Shown here piece after piece: positions 1 through 7,596 of a stretch of DNA of 60,394 bases; position 1 is the stretch's first letter, and every line of letters starts with the position of its first letter. The position numbers were made by a program, and so were the translations under genes. Under the pieces are notes generated by a model. It worked only from the letters and a program-made list of their open reading frames with translations. It was not told the origin of the DNA and made no database searches. The DNA comes from CAZYCC01 sp964645985 (GTDB taxonomy: Bacteria > Bacillota > Clostridia > Oscillospirales > CAG-272): positions 1-60,394 of the forward strand of contig CAZYCC010000001.1 in assembly GCA_964645985.1 (NCBI GenBank), in the 5' to 3' direction.

Positions 1-481
1 AGACGGGAGTGCCATAGTCTGCCGTCTCAAACCGAAGAATGCAGTTGTCACCCGCCACGCCGACCGTCGTCGGAGGGCAGACGACACTTGTCTTCGTACC
101 GGTGAGATCGGTGATGTCGAGGACGAACTTACCGGCGGTGATGCCGCCGTCTTCCCACTCGTTCGTGTCCTTGTTGTAGCGGGTGCTGTGGAAGCCGACC
201 TTCGCGTCGATGCCGAGGCCATCGTCGTTTTCCCCACCATTGCCCAGCCCGTCGGGCCCGTACCAGTAGTACTTGTTGATGGACACAAGGAACTGAGTGT
301 GATTGTACTTCGCGATCGGTACTTCGTTTTCCGTCGCCGTCTGCGTCCAGGTTTCGGCACCGGTGCCATAGGTCTTGGCAACGAAGCCGCCTTCCGGTTC
401 CGCAGAGGTAAAGAGCGCCATCGCGGGGATCATGGCGAATACCATGAAGATCGCGAGGGCAATTGCGGTAATCTTTTTCAT
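1..481 (-). CDS. Secreted protein of unknown function, C-terminus cut by window edge
   Basis: The reading frame begins with ATG at 481 and stays open to the window edge, so about 160 residues are visible and the C-terminus is missing. The start is set by GGAGG eight bases upstream and by a strong promoter at 524-552. The N-terminus (MKKITAIALAIFMVFAMIPA) is a signal peptide with likely cleavage near TSAEP, so the product is exported; I see no lipobox cysteine. The mature part is rich in Gly, Asp, Tyr and Trp and looks like a beta-rich extracellular domain. I do not recognise a family. It is monocistronic as far as visible. Confidence 0.75.
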   Translation of the reverse strand, partial: MKKITAIALAIFMVFAMIPAMALFTSAEPEGGFVAKTYGTGAETWTQTATENEVPIAKYNHTQFLVSINKYYWYGPDGLGNGGENDDGLGIDAKVGFHSTRYNKDTNEWEDGGITAGKFVLDITDLTGTKTSVVCPPTTVGVAGDNCILRFETADYGTPV

Positions 482-523
482 TTGAGAAACCTCCATTTCT
501 CACGAAGAGATTTTAGTAAAGCT

Positions 524-552
524 ACTATACCACACTTTTTTGCGCTTGTCAA
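524..552 (-). promoter_or_regulatory. Sigma-A type promoter of the secreted protein gene
   Basis: On the minus strand TTGACA (547-552) is followed by a 17-base spacer and TATAGT (524-529), about 40 bases before the ATG. Nearly consensus. Confidence 0.8.
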
Positions 553-683
553 GGAAAATTTCAAAAAAATTTATTTTTTTAGTCAAATTTCGGCTTTTTC
601 CCCGCTATGCGAGGCGTCACGGGGGTATTTAGGCGAAAATCGGGGGAAGAACACCCGCCCCCCCCGGCGGGAGCGGGGTGGGC

Positions 684-905
684 GCGGGCGGGTGACGCGC
701 GGGGGAAAGAGCGGGGTTGCGATACCACCCGGGGACGTTTTTCCGTAAAAGAAGCGCGGGAAGTGAGCGGGTTGGGGCGCGGGTGATCCACCCTCACGCG
801 AAAAAAACGGGTTTGCAAAAAGCTCCTCGTGTGAAGGCAGTCTTTCGAGGAGGAGGCACAGAACGCGGGTGATTCTTTCTCGCGCGGAAAAAGCGGGTTT
901 GCGAT
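684..905. repeat. Three imperfect copies of a ~40-bp intergenic motif
   Basis: Copies near 684-720, 778-818 and 863-905 share the pattern GCGGGTGA, a short variable part, CGCG, an A-rich stretch, then CGGGTTTGC. Spacing is about 85-95 bases. The copies diverge clearly, so this is an old or degenerate repeat. Confidence 0.5.
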
Positions 906-1124
906 ACTTCCCCGAGTGGGCGGGTTTCGCGAAAAAGCACAAGAGTGGGCGCAGGGTGCAGGGAAACCGCGCAGCTCCTCCCCCCGAGGCGCGCTACCTC
1001 ATTGGTTGGCTCGGGGCAGTTGCGCCCCCGCGCGGCATTGCGCAGCCTATCGCCCGAGCTGTGCCGTGTTTCGCTCGACCTTCCCCGCACCCCCCACGCT
1101 CGCCCGAGCGGTTTCCTCTTGCAC

Positions 1125-1151
1125 AAAACCCCCTCCGGGGGAGGGGGTTTT
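1125..1151 (-). terminator. Rho-independent terminator after the lipoprotein gene
   Basis: A perfect 12-bp inverted repeat AAAACCCCCTCC / GGAGGGGGTTTT with a 3-base loop lies 17 bases after the stop codon. It ends in T4 on either strand. Confidence 0.8.
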
Positions 1152-1168
1152 GCAGAAGTGCTACTCAC

Positions 1169-1987
1169 TCAGGCGGTCGGAGCCGGACGAGGAGTGGGGG
1201 TCAGGCCCTCGTGCGGGGCACCCTCGGGAACGAAGCAGGGGGTCTCGACGCCGTCGGCGTTCTTGCCCTGTTTCCAGTTGTCGTAAGCGGTCTGGAACTT
1301 CTCATCCCAAGTGGTGTACAGAGTGCCGGAGCGATACTGCGCGCCGTCCGGCCCTTCGATGGTGACGACCATCTCGTACTCTTCGCCGACCTTGCAGAGC
1401 TGCTCGAGGCCGGTGCCGACCTGCAGACGGAAGATGACGGTCGACTCACCCATGCCGGACATGGTGTCCAGCTGTGTGGGAACAGACACCCATGTGTCGC
1501 TCGAGTCGGCGAGGCGGGCGTTCAGCGTCCAAGTGTAGGGGTAATCGGCGGTGCCGAGGCCTGTCTTGAGGTCAACGTCGGTGTCCGCTTCGTCGATCTG
1601 GACGACCGCGTGCCACCAGCAGTAGCTGTCCTGAATGACCGTGCCTTTGCCGGTCCAGGTCTCAAAGTTCGCGGCAGAGTAGAAGTCGATCGGCAGCTCC
1701 TCGCCCGGGAACTCCGCGGCGGGCTCGTCGGCAACGGGCTCGTCGGCGGGCTCGTCGCTCGTGCCGGCGTCATCGCTCGTGGCGGGCTCGCTCGTCTTGT
1801 CGTCGTCCGCGGGAGCATCACTCGTCTTGTCGTCGGCGGGCTCTTTGTCGTTGCCGTCGTCGTTCGTGGTGCCACCGTCGTCGTTCGTGGTGCCACCCTC
1901 GTCGCTGTTGCCGCCGCACGCTGTCATCATGCAGCAGGAGACCGCGAACAGCACGGCAAGCAGCAGTGCCAGAATGCGCTTGGTCAT
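1169..1987 (-). CDS. Lipoprotein of unknown function with acidic Thr/Ser/Asp linker
   Basis: A 272-residue exported lipoprotein. The signal peptide ends in a lipobox with the lipidated cysteine in MMTACGG. Residues about 25-95 form a low-complexity linker rich in Asp, Glu, Thr, Ser and Pro with repeated PADDKTSD-like units; this probably spans the cell wall. Residues about 95-255 form a Trp- and Asp-rich globular domain, followed by a short Pro/Thr tail. I do not recognise the domain. GGAGG at 1997-2001 fixes the start, a near-perfect promoter lies at 2048-2076, and a terminator follows, so it is monocistronic. Confidence 0.85.
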   Translation of the reverse strand: MTKRILALLLAVLFAVSCCMMTACGGNSDEGGTTNDDGGTTNDDGNDKEPADDKTSDAPADDDKTSEPATSDDAGTSDEPADEPVADEPAAEFPGEELPIDFYSAANFETWTGKGTVIQDSYCWWHAVVQIDEADTDVDLKTGLGTADYPYTWTLNARLADSSDTWVSVPTQLDTMSGMGESTVIFRLQVGTGLEQLCKVGEEYEMVVTIEGPDGAQYRSGTLYTTWDEKFQTAYDNWKQGKNADGVETPCFVPEGAPHEGLTPTPRPAPTA

Positions 1988-2047
1988 GGTTGGATTCCTC
2001 CGTCAAGTATGAATGGTTTTTGTGCAGCTGAGCTTTGCACCGCTCGT

Positions 2048-2076
2048 ATTTTAGCACAAGAAAATCGGCTTGTCAA
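2048..2076 (-). promoter_or_regulatory. Sigma-A type promoter of the lipoprotein gene
   Basis: Minus-strand TTGACA (2071-2076), 17-base spacer, TAAAAT (2048-2053), about 60 bases before the ATG at 1987. Confidence 0.8.
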
Positions 2077-2502
2077 GCGTTTTCGCGAAAAAAAGTGTAA
2101 TTTTTCGCGAAAAGGCAGCTCTGCCGGGGCTGCGGGGGGAAGGCGGGCGATTTCCCCCGCGAAAGGGGCGGATTGCGCGCCGCAGAACGGCGAGCGGGAG
2201 AGGCGGCGCTCCCCCGCGCGGGGCCTCCTCTCGGGATATGGGCGATCGGCGCGGCGGCGCGCCTCTCCCCGGCGAGGCGGGAGCACGAGGGGCGCACAAA
2301 CCCCGCGGGGGGTCGGTGGCGGGCGGAAAGAGGGCGCGGGCGGGGCTTTCTTATTTATATACAGAGCGCGCGCGGGACGCTCTCTCGGCATATACAGCGC
2401 GCGCGGGGGCGCGCTCTTTTGGCAAAGCCGCGCCAAATCCATCTAGAGAAAATGCAGGCGTTCTTCCTTACCTTATATATATATATATATACACGGCGCG
2501 GA
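2077..2502. repeat. Intergenic GC-rich region with direct repeats and a TA microsatellite
   Basis: No gene is credible here. ATATACAG followed by a GCGCGCGGG-type tract occurs twice (from 2357 and from 2390). A (TA)9 microsatellite lies at 2474-2491 just after the sigma-factor stop codon. CTTCCTTA at 2463-2470 belongs to a small set of AT-rich islands also seen near 3064, 3127 and 12834. Confidence 0.5.
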
Positions 2503-3015
2503 TCATTTTTCGAGCAGGGAGCGCAGGGTTGCCTTGGCGCGGAAGAAAATCACCTTCGCCGAGCTCTCCGAGATGCGCAGGAGCGAGGCGATCTCGCGAA
2601 AGGGCAGATCCGCGTAGGTGCGCAGCAAGACGACGTCGCGCGCGCGGCGGGGCAGCGCGGCAATCGCCTTCCGCACGCGCGCGGTGCGCTCGCGGCGCAG
2701 AAGGAGATCCTCCGGGGTGGGTTCGGGCGAGGCATCGTCCCGCTCGGTATCGTCGAGCGGGAGCGCGGGGGCGCGGCGCACTTGCTTCAAATAACAGTTC
2801 TTCGCGATGGCGGCGAGCCATGTGAAGAGGCTGCATCTGCCGTTGTACCGGTGGAAGGATCGCAGCGCGCGGAAAAACGTCTCCTGCGTGAGCTCCTCGG
2901 CGAGGTCCGGGCGGCGGCAGAGCTTGAGGAGGAAGGCGTAGACGCGCGGGAAGTAGGCGCGGTAAATCTCGCCGAAGTTATCAAGGTCGCCCGGGGGGAG
3001 GCTGCTTCGTTCTAT
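2503..3015 (-). CDS. ECF-type RNA polymerase sigma factor, apparent AUA start
   Basis: The frame encodes about 170 residues, the usual ECF length. Region 2 is visible as DLAEELTQETFFRALRSF and SLFTWLAAIAKNCY, then a short linker. Region 4 holds the helix-turn-helix LPFREIASLLRISESSAKV. The first ATG/GTG/TTG in frame is the TTG at 2790, which would remove all of region 2. Upstream the frame continues to ATA (3013-3015), placed seven bases after GGAGG (3023-3027), exactly where a start codon should be. I therefore place the start there, as a true AUA start, a mutated ATG or a sequence error. No anti-sigma gene is adjacent. Region 2 is known to bind core polymerase and the -10 element, region 4 the -35 element. 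Confidence 0.8.
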   Translation of the reverse strand: MERSSLPPGDLDNFGEIYRAYFPRVYAFLLKLCRRPDLAEELTQETFFRALRSFHRYNGRCSLFTWLAAIAKNCYLKQVRRAPALPLDDTERDDASPEPTPEDLLLRRERTARVRKAIAALPRRARDVVLLRTYADLPFREIASLLRISESSAKVIFFRAKATLRSLLEK

Positions 3016-3346
3016 GCCGCCACCTCCCCGCGCGCGCGGGCTGAAGCTGGGAATGTCATAAAAATAAGGAAGAGGAGCGCGAAGCGTCGCGCGAAAGGGC
3101 GCGCGCGGGCGCTTGCACTTCTATAAATAAGGAAGACGGGCGCGGGAGCATCTGCTCAAAAAGGGCACGCGGAGGTCAGGAAGATGTGGCGGAAAACCGG
3201 GAGGCAGCTCCGCGCGGGGGCGCGGGGGCGCGCCGCGAAAACGCGGGGGCGGCGGCGCAATGCGGGGGAGAGCGGGGCACGTTGCGGGCGGCACAGCCGC
3301 TCAATATAGATAATGTAGAAACCGCCGCGCGGGGCGCGGGGGCGCG
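3016..3346. other. Intergenic region between sigma factor and MATE gene
   Basis: No gene. It holds the sigma ribosome site (3023-3027), two AT-rich islands ending in ATAAGGAAG (3064-3072 and 3127-3135) and GC-rich filler sequence. Confidence 0.5.
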
Positions 3347-4693
3347 TCACGCGGGGAGAGGGGCGCCGTAGCCGTATTTCTTTCGGTTGAGAGCAAAGGC
3401 GGCGATCGAGAAGACGAACGAAATTGCCTCGGCGGCCGTTGTCGCCGCGAAGATTCCGTCGACACCGAGCACGGCGGGGAGCGCGAGGACGCTCACCACC
3501 TCCCAGAGAAAGGTGCGCCCGCCCGAGAGCGCCGCCGAGAGGGCGCCGTTTCCGAGCGCGGTGAAAAACGAGGAGGCGAGAATGTTGACCCCGGCAAAGA
3601 GAAAATTCGGCGAGTAGAGCAGGAAGGCGCGGCGCGTGAGGGCGAGAAGTCCCTCATCGTAGCCGACGAAAAGCGTGGCGGCGGGGCGGGCAAGCGCGAG
3701 CGAGAGGGCGGTGAGGGCGGCGCCGCCTATCGCCATGAACCCGAGGCTGCGGCGCAGAACCCCGCGCAGCTCCGCGCGGTTGCCGGCGCCGTGGTGGAAG
3801 CTGACAATCGGCGCCGCGCCAACCGCGTAGCCGAGGTAAATCGAAATGAAAAGAAACCCGGCGTATTGCAGCACGCCGAAAGCGTCGACGCCGTCCTCCC
3901 CGGCGAGCGCGAGCAGGCGGTAGTTGTAGAGCACCGAGACGACCGAGAGCGAGATGTCGGTGACCAGCTCCGAGGCGCCGTTCGTGCAGGCTTTCAGAAA
4001 GGCGCGGGGCGTAATGCGCGGCCGGGTGAAGCGCAGGCGGCCGCGCCTCGGGCGGATAAAGAAAAAGAGGGGGAGAAAGCCGCCTATCGCCTGACTTGCG
4101 GCGGTTGCCCACGCCGCGCCGGCAAGACCCCAGCGAAAGACCCCGACAAAGAGCGCGTCGAAGAGCATATTGCCGACTCCGGCGGCGAGCGTAACGGCAA
4201 GGCCGAGTTTCGGGCGCTCCGCCGTAACGAGGAAGCTCTGAAAGAGGGTTTGCAGCGTGACGGCGGGCAGCGCCGCCATCAGAATGCGCCCGTATGTAAC
4301 GCAGTTCTCGAGCAGCTCCCCTCTCGCGCCGAGAAGGCCCGCGAGCGGGCGAATGAAGGCAACTCCCGCGCCGCCGAGCGCGGCGCTGCCCACTGCCGTC
4401 GCGAGCGTGAGGGCGGTGAAAGTTTCGTTCGCGCGCCGGTCATCCCCCTCTCCCATTGTCGTCGCGACGAGCGCGCTGCCGCCGGTCCCGAACAAAAACC
4501 CGAGCGAGGAGAGAATCATCACGACCGGGAAGACGAGGTTGACGGCGGAAAAGGCGGTTTTCCCCACCAAATTGGAGACGAACCACCCGTCGACCATCCC
4601 GTACAGGGAAGAAAACACCATCATCCCGATCGACGGCAGCACAAAGCGCAGCAGCCGCCCGGTCGTGAAGTGGTCGGAGAGAGAAATAGCCAT
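3347..4693 (-). CDS. MATE family efflux transporter
   Basis: A 448-residue protein with about twelve hydrophobic segments in two homologous halves, full length for the MATE (multidrug and toxin extrusion) family. Typical features include LLRFVLPSIGMMVFSSLYGM near the N-terminus, FGTGGSALVATTMGEGD after segment 2 and GVGNMLFDALFVGVFRWGL in the first half. Members export cationic drugs or metabolites in exchange for Na+ or H+; the substrate here cannot be read from sequence. There is no Shine-Dalgarno sequence: the -10 box of a strong promoter (4705-4734) ends only 11 bases before the ATG, so the mRNA should be nearly leaderless. Confidence 0.92.
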   Translation of the reverse strand: MAISLSDHFTTGRLLRFVLPSIGMMVFSSLYGMVDGWFVSNLVGKTAFSAVNLVFPVVMILSSLGFLFGTGGSALVATTMGEGDDRRANETFTALTLATAVGSAALGGAGVAFIRPLAGLLGARGELLENCVTYGRILMAALPAVTLQTLFQSFLVTAERPKLGLAVTLAAGVGNMLFDALFVGVFRWGLAGAAWATAASQAIGGFLPLFFFIRPRRGRLRFTRPRITPRAFLKACTNGASELVTDISLSVVSVLYNYRLLALAGEDGVDAFGVLQYAGFLFISIYLGYAVGAAPIVSFHHGAGNRAELRGVLRRSLGFMAIGGAALTALSLALARPAATLFVGYDEGLLALTRRAFLLYSPNFLFAGVNILASSFFTALGNGALSAALSGGRTFLWEVVSVLALPAVLGVDGIFAATTAAEAISFVFSIAAFALNRKKYGYGAPLPA

Positions 4694-4704
4694 AATCGGG
4701 GGGT

Positions 4705-4734
4705 AGTATATCCCAAATCGGGGGGAGATGTCAA
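4705..4734 (-). promoter_or_regulatory. Promoter giving a nearly leaderless MATE transcript
   Basis: Minus-strand TTGACA (4729-4734), 18-base spacer, TATACT (4705-4710). Only 11 bases separate the -10 box from the ATG at 4693, so transcription should begin about 4-6 bases before the start codon. Confidence 0.75.
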
Positions 4735-5108
4735 GGGCCGCTCCGCGCGAGCGCGAGCCGCCTCGCGCGCGTCCCCCGCCCCGCGAGCCGCCCCCGTCAA
4801 CCGCGCGTCCCCCCGAGGCGAACCGTCATCACAAAGCGGGGGCGCGGCGAACGCCGTGGGATATGCCGCGCGATTGCTTTTGCGGGAGAACCCCGCCTCG
4901 CGGGGGCTATGTTACGGGGGGCGCATTTGCGGGGGCTTGCAGAGAACCCCGATTGCCCCGCGCGCGGTGAACCACCGCTCCTCGTTAAATTGCGCTCCCT
5001 CCTCTTTCCCGGGCGAGCCGCCCCCTTCGCCACACCGCGCGTCCCCCGCCCCGCGAGCCGCGCGCGGATGGTGCGCGGGGAATTTCGCGAAAATTTTCTT
5101 TTCCCCCC
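4735..5108. other. Intergenic GC-rich region, no feature recognised
   Basis: Divergent spacer between the MATE promoter and the promoter at 5109. It contains repeated short modules such as CCCCGCGAGCCGC but no gene, RNA or terminator I can support. Confidence 0.5.
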
Positions 5109-5137
5109 TTGACGCCCCGGCTCGCGTTTGTTATACT
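5109..5137 (+). promoter_or_regulatory. Sigma-A type promoter of the small CxxC membrane protein gene
   Basis: TTGACG (5109-5114), 17-base spacer, TATACT (5132-5137), followed by GGAGG at 5156-5160. Confidence 0.8.
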
Positions 5138-5166
5138 GTCCTTGGGAAGGGGGATGGAGGTTTCTC

Positions 5167-5460
5167 GTGGAGAAGCGCAAGCGCGCTCGCGCGGCTCTCG
5201 CGGCGGCGGTATGCGCCGCCCTGCTTCTTTGCGCGCTCTTTGTCGCGGCGGAGATTGATCACGACTGCGCCGGGGCATACTGCCCGGTCTGCGCGCAGAT
5301 CCGCGCCTGCGAGAACCTTCTGCAGTCCTTCGCCCTCGCGCTCGCGGCGGCGGCCGCCGCCCTCGCGCTCGCCTTCACGATCTCTCATTTTGCCGCTCCC
5401 GCACGTCCCGCAAACGGAGGCGCCACGCCGATAAAACTGAAAGTCAAACTCTCCAATTGA
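5167..5460 (+). CDS. Small membrane protein with HDC-x4-C-x2-C motif
   Basis: A 97-residue protein. I choose GTG at 5167 because GGAGG (5156-5160) is six bases upstream; the alternative TTG at 5128 lies inside the promoter. Two hydrophobic segments (about 11-27 and 50-70) flank a short extracytoplasmic loop containing DHDCAGAYCPVCAQI, a three-cysteine, one-histidine pattern suited to binding a metal. From memory, small proteins of this type sit beside Zn/Mn ABC transporter operons in Clostridia, which matches the genes downstream. The role is unproven; metal sensing or delivery to the importer is an inference. A terminator follows, so coupling to the transporter operon is not by simple read-through. 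Confidence 0.75.
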   Translation: MEKRKRARAALAAAVCAALLLCALFVAAEIDHDCAGAYCPVCAQIRACENLLQSFALALAAAAAALALAFTISHFAAPARPANGGATPIKLKVKLSN

Positions 5461-5472
5461 ATAAGAACCGAT

Positions 5473-5522
5473 AAGACAAGGGAGGAGTCCGCCCGCGAGG
5501 CGGCGCTCGCCCTTGTCTTTTT
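5473..5522 (+). terminator. Rho-independent terminator after the small membrane protein gene
   Basis: AAGACAAGGG (5473-5482) pairs with CCCTTGTCTT (5510-5519), with an inner CCGCC/GGCGG stem, and the downstream arm runs into five Ts (5518-5522). Confidence 0.8.
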
Positions 5523-5905
5523 GCGTCCTCTCGCGCCGCAGCGGCGCGGGGAGCGCGCGGCTGCTTGGCTGCGCCGACATCGGGCGATCCGGGTTAGGCA
5601 ATCTCGCGATCCGAGGGCCCGGCGGCTTCGGTGACACGACCGGGCTTCGCCGGGAGCGCCAAACAACGGGCGCTCGCCGTGAGGCAGCCGCGCGACCTCG
5701 CCGACCTGCCGCGCCTTGCCGGGGGTACTCGCCCTCGCGGGATTGCCCACGCCCTCGCGCCCGCCGCTTCGCCGCGCCGCTCTTGCGGCGATCGCCCTCG
5801 CGCCCCCTCTAAGGCGGCGCGAGACCTAGGCGGGCGCGGTCTTGCGCGGTATGCCGCGCGGGGAGGTGCTCTCGCAGCGGTTTTTATTCTTTTGGAGGTT
5901 TTTTT
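5523..5905. other. Intergenic region before the metal ABC operon
   Basis: No gene. The last 20 bases hold a strong ribosome site, TTTTGGAGG, before the ATG at 5906. I see no confident promoter and no clear Fur- or Zur-type palindrome, although an operator would be expected here. Confidence 0.45.
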
Positions 5906-6880
5906 ATGCGCAAAGTCATTTCTCTTTTGCTCGCGGTGAGCTTGTCGCTCGGCGCGCTTTCGCTCGCCGGGTGCGGCGGGGAGGGGGAGAGCGGCGGCGA
6001 GCGGCTCTCCATTGTCACGACGATTTTCCCGGTGTATGACTGGGCAATGCAGATTCTCGGCGAGCGCGCGGCGGACGCCGATGTGACGATGCTGCTTGAC
6101 AGCGGGGTCGATCTGCACAGCTATCAGCCCACCGCCGATGATATGGTGAAAATTTCCACCTGCGACGTTTTCCTCTATGTCGGCGGCGAGTCGGATGAGT
6201 GGGTGGAGGACGCGCTGCGCGGGGCGACGAACAAAGATATGGTCACCGTGAACTTGCTTGAGGCGCTGGGCGACGCCGCGAAAGAGGAGGAAACGGTGGA
6301 GGGAATGGAGGAAGAAGAGGAGGAGGGCGGGGAGGAGAGCCCCGCATACGATGAGCACGTCTGGCTCTCTCTGCGAAACGCAAAGGTGCTTGTCGGCGCG
6401 ATTGCCGAGGCGCTCGGACGTGCGGACGAGAAGGGTGCGGACACCTACAAAGCGAACGCCGCCGCCTACGGGGATCGCCTTGACGCTCTTGACGCAAAGT
6501 ACGAGGCGGCGGTGAGCGGCGCCGCGCGAAGGACCTTGCTCTTCGGCGATCGCTTCCCCTTCCGCTACCTTGCCGATGACTACGGCCTTGACTATTACGC
6601 CGCCTTCTCCGGCTGCTCGGCGGAGACCGAGGCGAGCTTTGAGACGGTGGCGTTCCTTGCCGGGAAGGTCGATGAGCTCTCTCTTCCCTGCGTGCTGACC
6701 TTGGAGGGCACCGACCACGGTATCGCGCAGGCGATAGTGGAGGCCTCCGCCTCGAAGAGCGCGAAAATTATAGCTCTTGACTCGATGCAGTCGACCACGG
6801 CGGGGGACGTGGAGGGCGGCGCGAGCTATCTTGCGGCAATGGAGGGAAACCTCGCGGCGCTGCAAGAGGCGCTATCTTAA
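5906..6880 (+). CDS. Metal (Zn/Mn) ABC transporter substrate-binding lipoprotein
   Basis: A 324-residue ZnuA/AdcA-like lipoprotein of cluster A-I. The lipobox LSLAGC places the lipidated cysteine at residue 23. Metal-ligand positions are visible: His71 in VDLHSYQP and His151 in YDEHVWLS. The third usual histidine is replaced by Asp in LFGDRFPF, and the last region is LTLEGTDHGIAQ. The loop before His151 is rich in Glu (about residues 127-144) where many zinc proteins have a His-rich loop. It should capture Zn2+ or Mn2+ outside the membrane and pass it to the permease encoded downstream. It starts a tightly packed operon of four genes. Confidence 0.92.
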   Translation: MRKVISLLLAVSLSLGALSLAGCGGEGESGGERLSIVTTIFPVYDWAMQILGERAADADVTMLLDSGVDLHSYQPTADDMVKISTCDVFLYVGGESDEWVEDALRGATNKDMVTVNLLEALGDAAKEEETVEGMEEEEEEGGEESPAYDEHVWLSLRNAKVLVGAIAEALGRADEKGADTYKANAAAYGDRLDALDAKYEAAVSGAARRTLLFGDRFPFRYLADDYGLDYYAAFSGCSAETEASFETVAFLAGKVDELSLPCVLTLEGTDHGIAQAIVEASASKSAKIIALDSMQSTTAGDVEGGASYLAAMEGNLAALQEALS

Positions 6881-6894
6881 CGGGAGGGGAGCTA

Positions 6895-7596
6895 ATGGCG
6901 CTTTTGACCTGCCGCAATCTCACCCTCGGCTACGACGGAAGAGAAGTTCTGCGCGATCTTCACTTTACCGTCTTTGAGGGGGACTACCTCTGCGTTATCG
7001 GGGAGAACGGCTCCGGCAAATCCACCCTCATGCGTACGATTCTCGGGCTGCAAAAGCCGCTTTCCGGGGAGATTGAAATGGGGGGAGGCCTGCGGCGCAG
7101 CGAAATAGGCTACCTGCCGCAGCAAACCCCCGTGCAAAAGGACTTTCCCGCGAGCGTGTGGGAGGTTGTCCTCTCGGGAGCGGGGGGGCGGTGCGGCGCG
7201 CGCCCCTTCTATAATAAGGAAGAAAAGCGCGCCGCCGCGGCGAACCTCGAGAGGCTTGGCGCGGGGAACCTCGCGAGGCGCTGCTTCCGGGAGCTGTCCG
7301 GCGGGCAGAGGCAGCGGGTGCTGCTCGCGCGCGCCCTTCTCGCCGCGCGCAAAATGCTGCTGCTCGATGAGCCTACCGGCGGTCTTGACCCCGCCGCCAC
7401 GGCGGATCTCTACCGCCTTATCGATTCGCTGCACGGGGAGGGGGTCACCATCATGATGATCACGCACGATATTTCACAGGCGCTGCGCTACGCGACGAGA
7501 ATTCTGCTCCTCGGCGAGGAGCGCTTCTTCGGCTCGCGCGAGGAGTTTCTTGCAAGCGGGGCAGGCAGGCGCTTTGCGGGAGGGGGTGAGGCGTGA
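6895..7596 (+). CDS. Metal ABC transporter ATP-binding protein (ZnuC-like)
   Basis: A 233-residue ABC ATPase of usual ZnuC length. It has Walker A GENGSGKST, signature LSGGQRQR, Walker B MLLLDEPTGGLD and an H-loop histidine in MMITHDIS. It powers import of the metal bound by the upstream lipoprotein. GGAGG precedes the ATG, and the gene ends by overlapping the start of the permease gene (TGATGG), which indicates translational coupling. The short stretch FYNKEEK is encoded by a sequence resembling the ATAAGGAAG islands found elsewhere, probably by chance. Confidence 0.95.
   Translation: MALLTCRNLTLGYDGREVLRDLHFTVFEGDYLCVIGENGSGKSTLMRTILGLQKPLSGEIEMGGGLRRSEIGYLPQQTPVQKDFPASVWEVVLSGAGGRCGARPFYNKEEKRAAAANLERLGAGNLARRCFRELSGGQRQRVLLARALLAARKMLLLDEPTGGLDPAATADLYRLIDSLHGEGVTIMMITHDISQALRYATRILLLGEERFFGSREEFLASGAGRRFAGGGEA

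Larger units (their letters stand above)
482..1124. other. Intergenic region without a gene
   Basis: Apart from the promoter at 524-552 I see no credible gene. The long frames here are GC-driven and mutually overlapping. It holds three imperfect copies of a roughly 40-base motif (684-905). Confidence 0.6.

Noticed and set aside
869..2446. Long plus-strand open frame of about 525 codons
   Set aside because: It is antisense to the lipoprotein gene 1169-1987, which has a promoter, ribosome site, lipobox and terminator; the translation is Arg/Gly-rich and family-less.
5128..5166. Upstream TTG start for the small CxxC membrane protein
   Set aside because: It overlaps the promoter -10 box; GTG 5167 follows GGAGG.
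3791..5434. Plus-strand open frame of 547 codons
   Set aside because: Antisense to the MATE gene and running through the promoter and gene at 5109-5460; it is a GC-driven shadow.
7214..7222. ATAAGGAAG inside the ATPase gene as an inserted element
   Set aside because: The ATPase has normal length and alignment there; the FYNKEEK codons give the word by chance.
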